Of a stretch of DNA of 61,861 nucleotides, positions 35,567-44,113 are shown in pieces. A program made the translations under genes and the position numbers. Source of the stretch: Acidobacteriota bacterium. Its GTDB lineage: Bacteria; Acidobacteriota; Terriglobia; Bryobacterales; UBA6623. The notes under the pieces were generated by a model. The model had not been told where the DNA came from, made no database searches, and saw only the letters and a list, made by a program, of their open reading frames with translations. Position 1 is the first letter of the stretch. Each line of letters begins with the position of its first letter. The DNA is taken from the NCBI GenBank assembly GCA_027592785.1, contig JAQCLD010000011.1:1-61861 (forward strand). Reading direction: 5' to 3'.

Positions 35567-36535
35567 TCAAGGAGTCGTGTAGAACTCGTACTTGAGCGTC
35601 CATCGATCGGACTCGCCGACGCCTGCCCGGATGTTGATGTAGGGTTCTGGGCAGAGGGTCGTGCTGGGCGACCAGAAAAGCAGACGCGACAGAGGTTTGT
35701 CGCCGGTTAGGCGGACGCCCGCTTTGACTTTGCGGTTCTCGATCGTGAAGGCGTGGTCGGCGGCTGTGTCGCCGTAGCCGCTGAGCAGGGCGATGATGTT
35801 GTCGCCGGCGGGAATGGGTTGGGTGTACACCAGTTCGGCGCCAGCAGTCTTCGCCCAGCCTTTGAGATCGCGGTCGGCAGCAATCGCGAAGGGGAATTCG
35901 ACCTTGAAGTCGGGTCCGGTCGGCTGGCCGTCGATAACGAAAAAGTTGTGGTTATAGACGTTGGTCTCGATTCGCTCGCCGCCGAGATTGGTCAACGTAT
36001 GGTCGATGACGAGTTCGGGCTTGCCGGGCGTCAGAGTCATGCGCTTCGTTAGCCGGTATCCGTAGCCGGACTCGGAGCCGACGAGTTCGTGGATGAACTC
36101 GATCCAGTTCTTGCCTCTTTCGATGTACCACTCGCCGTGGTTGGTGACTTCGTAGGTCTTGAAGCGGTCGAAGGGCTTGTCGTCAGGCCTCTTCAATTCC
36201 CCGACGCCGATGCGCACGAAGCTTCCGTCGACGGGGGCGTTGCTGTAGCCGAGTCCTTGGTCGTCGGTGGTGTACTCCTCGACGGGGCCGGTGATGTGAT
36301 CGTGTAGAAATACGTCGTCGCTCTTTTGCCATTCGCCGAAGTATTCGTGGCCGCTATAGGTGAGGCTATAGACGACTCCGGCCCAGTCGAAGCGAGTGCC
36401 GCGGTAGTAGCCGTTATCAACGTCCGGCACGTAGAATTTCGCCACGACGACGTCGTTGGAAATTTCGGCGGTGGGGTGATCGGCGGCTGGGAGCATGGCA
36501 GCAGCGAGGAGAAAAACGACTAGAGCGGATCTCAT
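35567..36535 (-). CDS. Secreted hypothetical protein, mutarotase-like
   Basis: 322 residues, signal peptide ending 'LLAAAMLPAADHP'. Contains 'GYYRGTRFDWAGVV', 'GHEYFGEW', 'HELVGSESGYGYRLTKRMTL' and 'NHNFFVIDGQPTGPDF', which recur in planctomycete and acidobacterial secreted proteins with a galactose-mutarotase-like fold. Probably handles a sugar, by fold only. Beyond its start lies the 550-bp structured noncoding region. Confidence 0.7.
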   Translation of the reverse strand: MRSALVVFLLAAAMLPAADHPTAEISNDVVVAKFYVPDVDNGYYRGTRFDWAGVVYSLTYSGHEYFGEWQKSDDVFLHDHITGPVEEYTTDDQGLGYSNAPVDGSFVRIGVGELKRPDDKPFDRFKTYEVTNHGEWYIERGKNWIEFIHELVGSESGYGYRLTKRMTLTPGKPELVIDHTLTNLGGERIETNVYNHNFFVIDGQPTGPDFKVEFPFAIAADRDLKGWAKTAGAELVYTQPIPAGDNIIALLSGYGDTAADHAFTIENRKVKAGVRLTGDKPLSRLLFWSPSTTLCPEPYINIRAGVGESDRWTLKYEFYTTP

Positions 36536-36680
36536 GCTAGGGGATATTACACCACTCCCCTAGCGGGGCGCCTGGTCGCCCCGAGGCTGGGATCGGCTGC
36601 TTGCGCGGGCCGGGCTCGTCTGCGCGAGGATTGGCCCTACGGGGGCGCGGTTCAAAGTAGGTTCTTCTGAGAGGCCAACG

Positions 36681-36714
36681 CCCAAAGGGCTCCTCTTGCG
36701 AGGAGCCCTTTGGG
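36681..36714. other. Perfect 15-bp hairpin with TTGC loop
   Basis: Left arm CCCAAAGGGCTCCTC (36681-36695), loop TTGC, right arm its exact complement (36700-36714). No T-run follows on either strand, so it is not a standard intrinsic terminator. It lies 19 bp before the 152-bp repeat copy. Confidence 0.75.
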
Positions 36715-36732
36715 ACGAAGGTTGGATTCCCA

Positions 36733-36884
36733 TCCAAGCGGGGAACCGGAGATGTCTTGGGGTCGACCCTAGTGTCTGTATCGCTCTTACGCTGCGGCTC
36801 TTCTGGCCTTGACCGCGTGCCCGAGACCCTGCTCCCACTGCAGTGGAGCCCCTGGCCGTATCTCGCCTAGCCAAGGATCTTCTG
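36733..36884 (+). repeat. 152-bp repeat, copy A
   Basis: Matches the reverse complement of 61709-61860 with five mismatches that I count by eye (about 97% identity). It contains a 12-bp palindrome CCACTGCAGTGG inside an imperfect longer inverted repeat. No coding potential. The conserved block ends sharply after 36884. Confidence 0.9.
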
Positions 36885-37091
36885 TCCCTAGGTTTAGCAC
36901 CCCGTGTCAAGCCTCATACAGGTGTTTTGGCGCCGGAGCCGGGCTAAATCGTTGAGAAGAAACGAGAGAAAAAGTTTGAGAAATATTCGTGGTCCAGATT
37001 ACGAGCCCCGAATCCGTGATCGAAGGCTCCGCGTCAACCCGCTAGAATGGCTCGGTAGTGCTTGTTTGCCGCGCACTTTGGGGAATTAGCT

Positions 37092-38237
37092 ATGAATCGT
37101 CTGATCTTGATTTCGCTTGTGGGAGGCGCGCTTGCGGCTGCCGATCTTGCTCCGACGCATGACACGACCGAGAACCCGAAGTGGCCGCGCCATGTGGTGG
37201 CGCAGGGTTACGATGCCGACACGGCCATTGCCGGTGACGTCACCGGAGACGGCAAGCCTGACATTATTACGAACTTCAACGGGCACACGCGGCTCTTTGT
37301 GGGCCCCGACTTTAAGCAGCAGGTCGTCCTGGATGAGACAGCTGACGGAATGCATTCGGAACTGATCGATGTAGATGGCGATGGCGATCTCGATTACATC
37401 GGATGCGTGTTCGCGACAGGGCCGGTGTATTGGCTAGAGAATCCGGCGGATCCGCTGAAGGGCGTATGGACTCGCCGGTTGGTCGACGGAAACGTCACCG
37501 GCATTCACGGGCTGATGAAGGCCGACTTCGACGGCGACGGCAAACTGGATATCGTCGGCAATAGCTCGTTAGTGGACAACGACTATCCCGAATCGATCTT
37601 GTGGTGGAGTGTTCCGGCGAATCCGCGGACATCCGCACACTGGGACCGCCATGTGGTTGCGCAAGGCGACGCTCCGGGGCGCTCGCACTATGTCGGCGCC
37701 GGCGACCTGAACGGAGATGGGCTAGTGGACATCACGGCAGCAGCGAAGAACGAGCCGCAAGGAAACTGGTTTGCGTGGTGGGAGCAGCCCGCGAACCGTT
37801 CGACGCCTTGGCGGAAGCACCTGCTGGCCGAGGACGAATATGGAGCGACAAGCGTGCAGCCGGGCGATTTCAACGGCGATGGCGTCATGGATCTGTTCGC
37901 TGCGCGCGGACACGGGACAGGATTGCTTTGGTTTGAGGGCCCAAACTTCGTCAAACACCAGGTGAACGAGGAGCTTGTCGCGCCGCACAGTCTTACGTTG
38001 GGCGATATCGATGGAGATGGGGACCTGGACGCTGCCAGCGTGTCGCGGCTCAGTTTTGTGGCGGCCTGGTTTGAGAATGACGGAAAGGGGAACTTCACAA
38101 CACACCACATCTATGAGGACCAGGCAGCATACGATGCGAGGTTGGTTGACCTAGACGGTGACGGTGACTTGGATCTACTGGTTGCGGGAGATATCGGCCT
38201 GAATGTGGTTTGGTACGAGAACCGCCTACAAAACTGA
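37092..38237 (+). CDS. Secreted FG-GAP/VCBS repeat beta-propeller protein
   Basis: 381 residues from ATG 37092, signal peptide 'LILISLVGGALAA'. Seven calcium-loop motifs of the form DxxGDGxxD ('DVTGDGKPD', 'DVDGDGDLD', 'DFDGDGKLD', 'DLNGDGLVD', 'DFNGDGVMD', 'DIDGDGDLD', 'DLDGDGDLD') mark a seven-bladed FG-GAP propeller, an extracellular binding fold. Partner unknown. Common in secreted sets of Acidobacteriota and Planctomycetota. Confidence 0.9.
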   Translation: MNRLILISLVGGALAAADLAPTHDTTENPKWPRHVVAQGYDADTAIAGDVTGDGKPDIITNFNGHTRLFVGPDFKQQVVLDETADGMHSELIDVDGDGDLDYIGCVFATGPVYWLENPADPLKGVWTRRLVDGNVTGIHGLMKADFDGDGKLDIVGNSSLVDNDYPESILWWSVPANPRTSAHWDRHVVAQGDAPGRSHYVGAGDLNGDGLVDITAAAKNEPQGNWFAWWEQPANRSTPWRKHLLAEDEYGATSVQPGDFNGDGVMDLFAARGHGTGLLWFEGPNFVKHQVNEELVAPHSLTLGDIDGDGDLDAASVSRLSFVAAWFENDGKGNFTTHHIYEDQAAYDARLVDLDGDGDLDLLVAGDIGLNVVWYENRLQN

Positions 38238-38286
38238 TACAGACGGCTTGCTGCGGCCGGGCTTTTGAGATCATAGGAACGGGCGG

Positions 38287-40926
38287 ATGCGAGGGGTTCC
38301 TGCAGTCTTATTGGTCTTGAGCATGACGGCATTGCTTGCCGCGCAGACGGGTATTCCTGCGGCGCCCACCGGGCTGGAAGCTTCAGACGGCGCCTACGCG
38401 AATAAGACTGGCTTGTCGTGGGATCACGTACGCGATGCGCTGCTCTATGAAGTGCTGCGGAGCGAGACGAGCAGCCCCGCGCAGGCAGTGACGGTCGATA
38501 CGACCGCGTCGATTATTTACTTCGACAGAACGGCGGTTGCCGGGCAGACCTACACGTATTGGGTGCGCGCTCTGGGCGAGAACGGGTCGAGCGGACTGAG
38601 CGTGCCCGACCAAGGGATGAGGGCGGTCGGGTTGGAGGACTTTACCAACCGGTTCTTGGCGCCTCTGGAGCCGCCGCCGATTCCCGCAGGCAACCCACAG
38701 ACCGGAGCGAAGATCTATCTAGGCAAAGCGCTGTTTTGGGAAGAACAACTCTCGGCGACGCGGACGGTTGCTTGCGGCACCTGCCACCGTCCGCGATTTG
38801 GCAGTTCGGACCCACGATCGGCGAACACGCCGGATCTTGCGGCGCATCCTGGAGCGGACGGAGTGTTTGGCAACGCGGACGATGTAGTAGGTTCGCCGGG
38901 GGTTCCGCTGAATTCGGTTGACGGGACCTACGGCTGGTCGGAGAGCTTTGGCATACACCAGCAAGGGACGCGCCGCAAGGCGCAGCCCGCGTTCGAGGCG
39001 GGTTACCCGGAGAACCTGTTCTGGGATGGACGCGCGGATGAAAGCCTAGTCGATCCGCTGAGCGAGGACGTGGTGATGGCGAGCGGCGCTGCGCTAGAGA
39101 ACCAGGCGCTGCGCCCAATTGTGGATGAGACGGAGATGGGTTCGGTGGGGCGCACCTGGCCCAATGTGTTCGCGCGAATTGCTGCTGCAAAGCCGTTGGG
39201 GTTGGCCCCTGCCGTTCCGGCGCCCTTGGCGGCCTGGATTGGGGATCGTGGATATCCGGAGCTGTTTGCGGAGGCGTTTGGGACGCCCGAGATTACGGCG
39301 CCGCGGATTGCCATGGCGATTGGAGCTTATGAGCGCACGCTCTATTCGGATCGTACGCCATTCCATCAGGCGATCGCACGGATTCGAACGATGGGTCCGG
39401 CGGAGTCGCGCGGGCACGATGAGTTTATCGACGGAAACTGCCGGCTTTGCCACCAAGGCGGGCTGACGAGCGACCATCGCTTCCGCAATATCGCGCTACG
39501 GCCGGAGGGCGGAGATGAGGGGCGTTTCGAAGTTAGCGGCAATCCGACTGATCGAGTGAAATTCAAGACGCCCGGTTTGCTCAATGTGGCCTTTCGCGGA
39601 CCGTTCATGCACAACGGGCGGTTGGCGACCCTGGAAGACGTCGTGGAATTCTACGACCGTGGCGGGGACTTCCCGGCCAGCAATGTACAAGTGCTGATTC
39701 AGCCGTTGGGAATGACCGCAGGCAACAAGGCGGACTTGATCGCGTTCATGATGAATGAGCTGACCGATCCGCGGGTCCAGGCCGAAGCAGGGCCGCTTTT
39801 TGACCGGCCGATGCTCTACACCGAATCGGCGCGAATACCGGCGCTGATAGGAACGGCAACGCCAGGGACGGGCAACCGCCAGCCGCAGATCATGGCCATT
39901 GAGCCGCCCTTCGCGGGGAATCCTAATTTCACGGTGGGCTTGTATGATGCGCGGCCTGGGGCGCGGGCCTTGCTGGTAATCGACGATCAGGCGCCGGGCT
40001 CGTCGTTGTCTCAGGCGATCGCGAACGCGCGAGAGGTTGTTGAAGTCCAAGTGGCGCCGCAAGGTTACGCTTCAGCGGTCGTAGCCTTGCCGAATGAAGC
40101 GGGGCTGACACTGTTTGGCCGCTGGTACGTGAACGATCCGATTGCGGCCGGCGGCACAGCGCTGACCGAGACGTTTCGTGTGCAATTGTTCGGCGTCGGC
40201 GGTCAGCTAGAGGCGGGCGTCGCGGCGAGCGTATCGGCGGCGAGTTTTGCGCAAGGCTTGGTCGCCCCCGAATCGTTGGTGAGTACGTTTGGCGAAGGGC
40301 TGGCAGCGTTTGAGGCGTATGCTTCGCTGCCGCTGCCGACTGTTTTGGGTGGGGCCAGCGTCGTGGTTCAAGACAGCACGGGCGCTGAGCGTTTGGCTAG
40401 GCTGCTTTACGCGGGGCCGGAACAAATCAATTACGAGGTCCCCGAAGGAGTTGCGGCGGGCGAGGCCAAGTTGATCGTTTTACGCGGAGGCATTACCGTC
40501 GCCCAAGGCACTCTGCAGATCGCCGAGGTTGCTCCGTCGTTGTTCGCGGCAAACTCGAACGGCACGGGTCCCGCAGCTGCTTTTGCCGTGCATGTGGCGC
40601 CGGACGGGACGCAGACGTCGGAACTTATCGCCATATACGACGTTGGGGCAGGGGAGTTCGTGCTGAATCCGATTGATCTCGGGCCGCAGGGAGACGAAGT
40701 TTTTCTGACCCTCTACGGCACTGGGATTCGCAGCGGGGATGTTGTGGAGGTCACGGTCGGAGGCGCTCCAGCGGAGATCACCTTCAGCGGCGCGCACGGG
40801 AGCTTTGTCGGCCTGGACCAGATCAACGTGAAGATGCCGCGGAGCCTGGCGGGCCGGGGTGAAGTTGCGCTGAGGGTAAAGGTCAATGGCGTCGCCGCTA
40901 ACGTCCTACGCGTGAGCGTTGAATAA
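38287..40926 (+). CDS. FnIII / di-heme peroxidase / Solibacter C-terminal domain fusion
   Basis: 879 residues. Signal peptide (1-20), fibronectin-III-like domain (about 25-115), di-heme cytochrome-c-peroxidase/MauG-type region (about 125-500) with two heme sites 'CGTCH' (163-167) and 'CRLCH' (385-389) and 'FKTPGLLNVAFRGPFMHNGRLATLEDVVEFY', then a C-terminal region (about 640-879) with 'ASFAQGLVAPESLVSTFG', 'YAGPEQINYEVP' and 'GLDQINVKMPRSLAG' of the Solibacter-type C-terminal repeat domain. Periplasmic or surface oxidase or peroxidase. Starts 49 bp after the FG-GAP gene. Confidence 0.92.
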   Translation: MRGVPAVLLVLSMTALLAAQTGIPAAPTGLEASDGAYANKTGLSWDHVRDALLYEVLRSETSSPAQAVTVDTTASIIYFDRTAVAGQTYTYWVRALGENGSSGLSVPDQGMRAVGLEDFTNRFLAPLEPPPIPAGNPQTGAKIYLGKALFWEEQLSATRTVACGTCHRPRFGSSDPRSANTPDLAAHPGADGVFGNADDVVGSPGVPLNSVDGTYGWSESFGIHQQGTRRKAQPAFEAGYPENLFWDGRADESLVDPLSEDVVMASGAALENQALRPIVDETEMGSVGRTWPNVFARIAAAKPLGLAPAVPAPLAAWIGDRGYPELFAEAFGTPEITAPRIAMAIGAYERTLYSDRTPFHQAIARIRTMGPAESRGHDEFIDGNCRLCHQGGLTSDHRFRNIALRPEGGDEGRFEVSGNPTDRVKFKTPGLLNVAFRGPFMHNGRLATLEDVVEFYDRGGDFPASNVQVLIQPLGMTAGNKADLIAFMMNELTDPRVQAEAGPLFDRPMLYTESARIPALIGTATPGTGNRQPQIMAIEPPFAGNPNFTVGLYDARPGARALLVIDDQAPGSSLSQAIANAREVVEVQVAPQGYASAVVALPNEAGLTLFGRWYVNDPIAAGGTALTETFRVQLFGVGGQLEAGVAASVSAASFAQGLVAPESLVSTFGEGLAAFEAYASLPLPTVLGGASVVVQDSTGAERLARLLYAGPEQINYEVPEGVAAGEAKLIVLRGGITVAQGTLQIAEVAPSLFAANSNGTGPAAAFAVHVAPDGTQTSELIAIYDVGAGEFVLNPIDLGPQGDEVFLTLYGTGIRSGDVVEVTVGGAPAEITFSGAHGSFVGLDQINVKMPRSLAGRGEVALRVKVNGVAANVLRVSVE

Positions 40927-40928
40927 CG

Positions 40929-41456
40929 GTGAAGTACGCTGCACTGCTACGGGGGATCAACGTGGGCGGCAAGAACAAGCTGCCGATGAAGGAGTTGATC
41001 GAGCTTTTCGCCGCGGCCGGTTGCACCGACGTCGAGACGTATATTCAGAGCGGAAACGTGGTTTTCAAAGCGCCGGCGACACTGGCTAAACGCGTGCCGC
41101 AGATCATCACCCAGAAAATCGCGGAACGATACGGTTATCAGGTTCCGCTGATTGTGCGTAGCGCCGCGGAACTGGCGAAGGTCGTTGACGAGAATCCTTT
41201 TCTCGCACGAGGCGCGGCGGAGAAAGAGCTGCACGTTTACTTCTTGGCGGATAAGCTGGCTGCGGCGGCGCTCGACGCGCAACGCTCAGCGCCGGATGAG
41301 TTCGTGCTGCAGGGCCGGGAGATTTACTTGCGGCTGCCGAATGGAATGGGCCGGTCGAAGCTGACCAATGCCTATTTTGATTCGAAGCTGAAAACTATCT
41401 GTACAGCCAGAAACTGGGCGACCGTGCTGCAGCTTACGGCGCTAACGGATTCTTAG
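40929..41456 (+). CDS. DUF1697 family protein
   Basis: 175 residues from GTG. 'YAALLRGINVGGKNKLPMKEL', 'YIQSGNVVF' and 'RSKLTNAYFDSKL...TARNWATVLQL' are the DUF1697 signature. No function is established; the family is widespread and cytosolic. Two bases after the peroxidase fusion gene, and its stop nearly meets the convergent membrane protein. Confidence 0.93.
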   Translation: MKYAALLRGINVGGKNKLPMKELIELFAAAGCTDVETYIQSGNVVFKAPATLAKRVPQIITQKIAERYGYQVPLIVRSAAELAKVVDENPFLARGAAEKELHVYFLADKLAAAALDAQRSAPDEFVLQGREIYLRLPNGMGRSKLTNAYFDSKLKTICTARNWATVLQLTALTDS

Positions 41457-41462
41457 CTGACG

Positions 41463-42134
41463 CTAACGGATCGTCCTGCGATGGCGATCGACCCAATAGC
41501 CTGCCGCGACGAACAGCCACTGGGCCTGACCGGCCCAGCCGATGGCTTGAACGCTGGGCGGAGGCGGCCCGAATAGGTTGCCGAGGTAGACGACGACGAG
41601 GAACGCCACGAGCGCCCAAAGCCCGACGGTTCCCTTGCGGTCGATGGCTTGAGTTGCGCGCAGGTAGATGGCTAGCCCGACCGCGAAGACCATAAATTCC
41701 AAGAGCATGGTGGCTGCCAGGGACTTCCACAGGCCGAGTCCCAACAGGGGGCTGTTGCCGGGGTAGAGCGGCAGATCGGGCCGGTGCATGAGCCAGTCCA
41801 GGAACCAATGGCTGACGACGGCGAGTCCGCAAACGACTGCCCCGCTGCGCGATTTCTTGATCGCCCAGTAGACGCCGCCGAACAGCAGGCCCCAGACGAT
41901 CATCATGAGCAGGCTGTGGGAGATGGGGTAGTCGACGAAGTCGAGCGGTGTTACGGCTGTGATGCCGGGAGCGATCTCGACATGTTCCAGGCCGAGGACG
42001 AGGAACGTCGGCCAAAGCAAGTCGACGAATTCCACGGCGAGGAAAAGCGTGCCGAGGGAGACGGCCGGCGCGGCGCGTTTGAGTCCAAAACCGAGACCGA
42101 AGTGTCCAAGGAACATAACCGATTCACGGATCAT
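41463..42134 (-). CDS. Polytopic membrane protein, YdjM/DUF457-like
   Basis: About 223 residues from ATG 42134 (ATG 42116 is an alternative). 'MFLGHFGLGFGLKRAAP', 'LGTLFLAVEFVDLLWPTFL', 'DFVDYPISHSLLMMIVW' and 'AVVSHWFLDWLMHRPD' place conserved His and Asp in membrane segments, as in membrane-bound metal-dependent hydrolase-like (YdjM) proteins. Six or seven membrane segments. Biochemical role unknown. Longer upstream frame rejected as Arg-rich shadow. Confidence 0.8.
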   Translation of the reverse strand: MIRESVMFLGHFGLGFGLKRAAPAVSLGTLFLAVEFVDLLWPTFLVLGLEHVEIAPGITAVTPLDFVDYPISHSLLMMIVWGLLFGGVYWAIKKSRSGAVVCGLAVVSHWFLDWLMHRPDLPLYPGNSPLLGLGLWKSLAATMLLEFMVFAVGLAIYLRATQAIDRKGTVGLWALVAFLVVVYLGNLFGPPPPSVQAIGWAGQAQWLFVAAGYWVDRHRRTIR

Positions 42135-42172
42135 GCTAACGCAGAGGCTAAAGGCCGCGGCGCAAATGAAAA

Positions 42173-42197
42173 GAGCGGGCGAATGAATCGCCCGCTC
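42173..42197 (-). terminator. Rho-independent terminator after esterase-hydratase fusion gene
   Basis: Minus strand GAGCGGGCGA, five-base loop, TCGCCCGCTC, then TTTTCATTT. Ten perfect pairs plus T-run. Located between the fusion gene stop (42224) and the membrane protein start (42134), ending the fusion transcript. Confidence 0.8.
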
Positions 42198-42223
42198 CTG
42201 GTTGCCCGCGCTGCGCGATCGGG

Positions 42224-43963
42224 CTACTTTACGTCGAACTCGATCTTGCCCAAGACGCCGTAGTCGGCGACGTACTTTCCCGGTTCGGCGGGCATGGCGG
42301 GGCCGAGCGAGCCGGAGATGATCAGGTCGCCTTCGTGGATCACGTGGCCTTGATCGATGATCTGGTTGATCAGCGTCATCAAGTTCTGCCATTGACCGCC
42401 CTTTGTGGCTGCGCCGGTTGTGCTGTGGATGGTCTGCCCGTTGCGACTCATCGAAACTTTTAGCTCGTCGAGTTTGTAGTCATCCGGGTGGAAGCGCGAG
42501 CCGATGATGATGTTGGCCTTGTTGCCGCAATTGGCGGCGACGAAGTCGGCGGCAGAGTACTTTCCCTCGACGTGAGCGGCTAATTGGATCGGCGCATCGA
42601 TGGCGGCGACAACCGCCTGCGACGCTAGCCGCGCTTCTTCCGCGTCCGCGATCTTGGTGGGGATGTCGACTCCCATGATGTAGCCGAGCTCGGTCTCGAC
42701 AACGCTGGCCCCCATGTCGTTGAGGTTGATCGTGGGATGGTCGGAGCCTTGCACGATCATCATTTTGAACATCGTGCAGTGGAGTGGGCCGCTGAGCTTG
42801 TAGCGCTTCTGCGCCGAAGCGGTTGAGAAGACGCCCTTGTAGCCGCCGACTTCCTGCTTGCTATTGGCGACGATGCGGCCCTGAGCCTTGAAAGCGTCGT
42901 TGACAGTCGTCTTGGCGTTCAAGTCCGAGATGAGCGGCAGGGGCGAGTTGGAGCCGACGGCTTTGGAGAATGCGCCGGGATAGGCGCGCACGGCGGGTGC
43001 ATCGAGGAAGCCGAGAGATCTCATCCAGGTGAGCGCCAGATTGGGCCACTGCGTCAAGGGCAAGCTGCCGCCACGGACGCCGAAGCCGTGAGCGCCGTCT
43101 TGGAAGATGTGCAGTTCCGCGGGTACGTTCTGCTTCTTGAGTTCCAACGTCATCATGATGCTGTTGAGCGAAGCGTCCGGGAAGGCGTGCGCGAAGAACA
43201 TCGGAGGCGTCTTGTCGTCGATCGCCGCTGCGACATCTTCGCGCATGGTGACCGGCGTGCCGCCGAAGCCGCCGCTGGCGAGGCCGCCGGGATAGATGTT
43301 GATCATGAAGGCAGGTCTCGTGGAGGACTGATTATCGGCCGAGTCCACATTGGCGTACCTGTGTTCACCGTCCTTGAGCAGGGCGAGCCGGGTGCCGATC
43401 TCGCCGCCCGCGGAGAAGCCGATGGCCCCGACGCCGTTGGGGTCGATGTTCCACTCAGATGCCCGCGAGCGGATGATGCTCATCGCGCGTTGTGCGTCTT
43501 GGAGGCCCTTCTTCCAGCGAGTTTCGCGGCCCACTCCAGGGACGCGGTACTTCAGCATGAACGCGGCGACGCCGCGGTCGGCGAACCACTTAGCCACTTC
43601 GTAGCCTTCGTGCTCGATGGCCAGGCGGACCAAGCCTCCGCCGGGAATCACCAGGATGGAGGCGCCGGTGGCCTTGGACTTATCCGGCAAGTAGACCGAC
43701 AAGGTGGGCGTGCTGACGTTCGCGATCTGGTAAAACGGGCGGCGTCGCTCGACGAGCATGAACTCGGATCCCCTATCGCTGGTTTCATCGGGCACCGCGC
43801 CGGGCCAGATGTTAAACGTTTCGCTAGGGGCAAACGGCGGCGGAGGCACGGGAGCTTTGGGCTCGGGGCGCTCCTGCGCCAGTGCGGCGCCGGTCAATAA
43901 CAGGGTGAGTAGCAGCGCACGGCAAGCGGTCCGGCGGCAACGTGAAATAGTCATTACGAGCAA
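42224..43963 (-). CDS. Secreted alpha/beta-hydrolase fused to 2-keto-4-pentenoate hydratase domain
   Basis: 579 residues in one frame. Signal peptide (1-29) and Pro-rich linker; BD-FAE/acetylxylan-esterase-like hydrolase (about 50-320) with 'VIPGGGLVRLA' oxyanion loop, nucleophile Ser184 in 'GFSAGG', Asp263 in 'AFPDAS' and His292 in 'DGAHGF'; then (345-579) an MhpD-like hydratase domain with 'TVNDAFKAQGRIVA', 'QGSDHPTINLNDMGASVVETELGYIMGVDI' (Glu423/Glu425 metal pair), 'GSRFHPDD', 'GQTIHSTTGAATKGGQW' and 'GHVIHEGDLIISGSLGPA'. Such a pairing in one exported protein is unusual. Own terminator downstream. Confidence 0.88.
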   Translation of the reverse strand: MLVMTISRCRRTACRALLLTLLLTGAALAQERPEPKAPVPPPPFAPSETFNIWPGAVPDETSDRGSEFMLVERRRPFYQIANVSTPTLSVYLPDKSKATGASILVIPGGGLVRLAIEHEGYEVAKWFADRGVAAFMLKYRVPGVGRETRWKKGLQDAQRAMSIIRSRASEWNIDPNGVGAIGFSAGGEIGTRLALLKDGEHRYANVDSADNQSSTRPAFMINIYPGGLASGGFGGTPVTMREDVAAAIDDKTPPMFFAHAFPDASLNSIMMTLELKKQNVPAELHIFQDGAHGFGVRGGSLPLTQWPNLALTWMRSLGFLDAPAVRAYPGAFSKAVGSNSPLPLISDLNAKTTVNDAFKAQGRIVANSKQEVGGYKGVFSTASAQKRYKLSGPLHCTMFKMMIVQGSDHPTINLNDMGASVVETELGYIMGVDIPTKIADAEEARLASQAVVAAIDAPIQLAAHVEGKYSAADFVAANCGNKANIIIGSRFHPDDYKLDELKVSMSRNGQTIHSTTGAATKGGQWQNLMTLINQIIDQGHVIHEGDLIISGSLGPAMPAEPGKYVADYGVLGKIEFDVK

Positions 43964-44113
43964 GATTCCTCCAGGAAGCGAGCAACCTCAACAGTCTACC
44001 CTCTGCCTCAGGCGGGCGTCACCGAGCGGCGGTTACCTGTTGCCCTTCGCGTCATCCGGCTGCGATTGCGATAATGGCCTCGGTCCAACGGTCCGGCTGG
44101 GGAAGGTGCTGAG

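Larger units (their letters stand above)
36536..37091. other. Structured noncoding region with hairpins and a repeat copy
   Basis: 556 bp without a credible gene. Short open frames on the minus strand are Arg/Pro-rich and lack homology. It holds a small GGGGCG/CGCCCC hairpin (36565-36582), a perfect 15-bp hairpin (36681-36714), and a 152-bp element repeated inverted at the right window edge. It could encode a structured RNA or be the remnant end of a mobile element. Confidence 0.5.

Noticed and set aside
36681..36714. Intrinsic terminator
   Set aside because: The stem is perfect but neither strand has a following T-run.
36560..36910. Small Arg/Pro-rich protein on the minus strand over repeat copy A
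   Set aside because: The frame crosses the repeat, hairpin and flanks without homology, and the matching frame is not kept in copy B.
43088..43900. Open frame of 270 codons opposite the esterase-hydratase fusion
   Set aside because: Antisense shadow with no motif.
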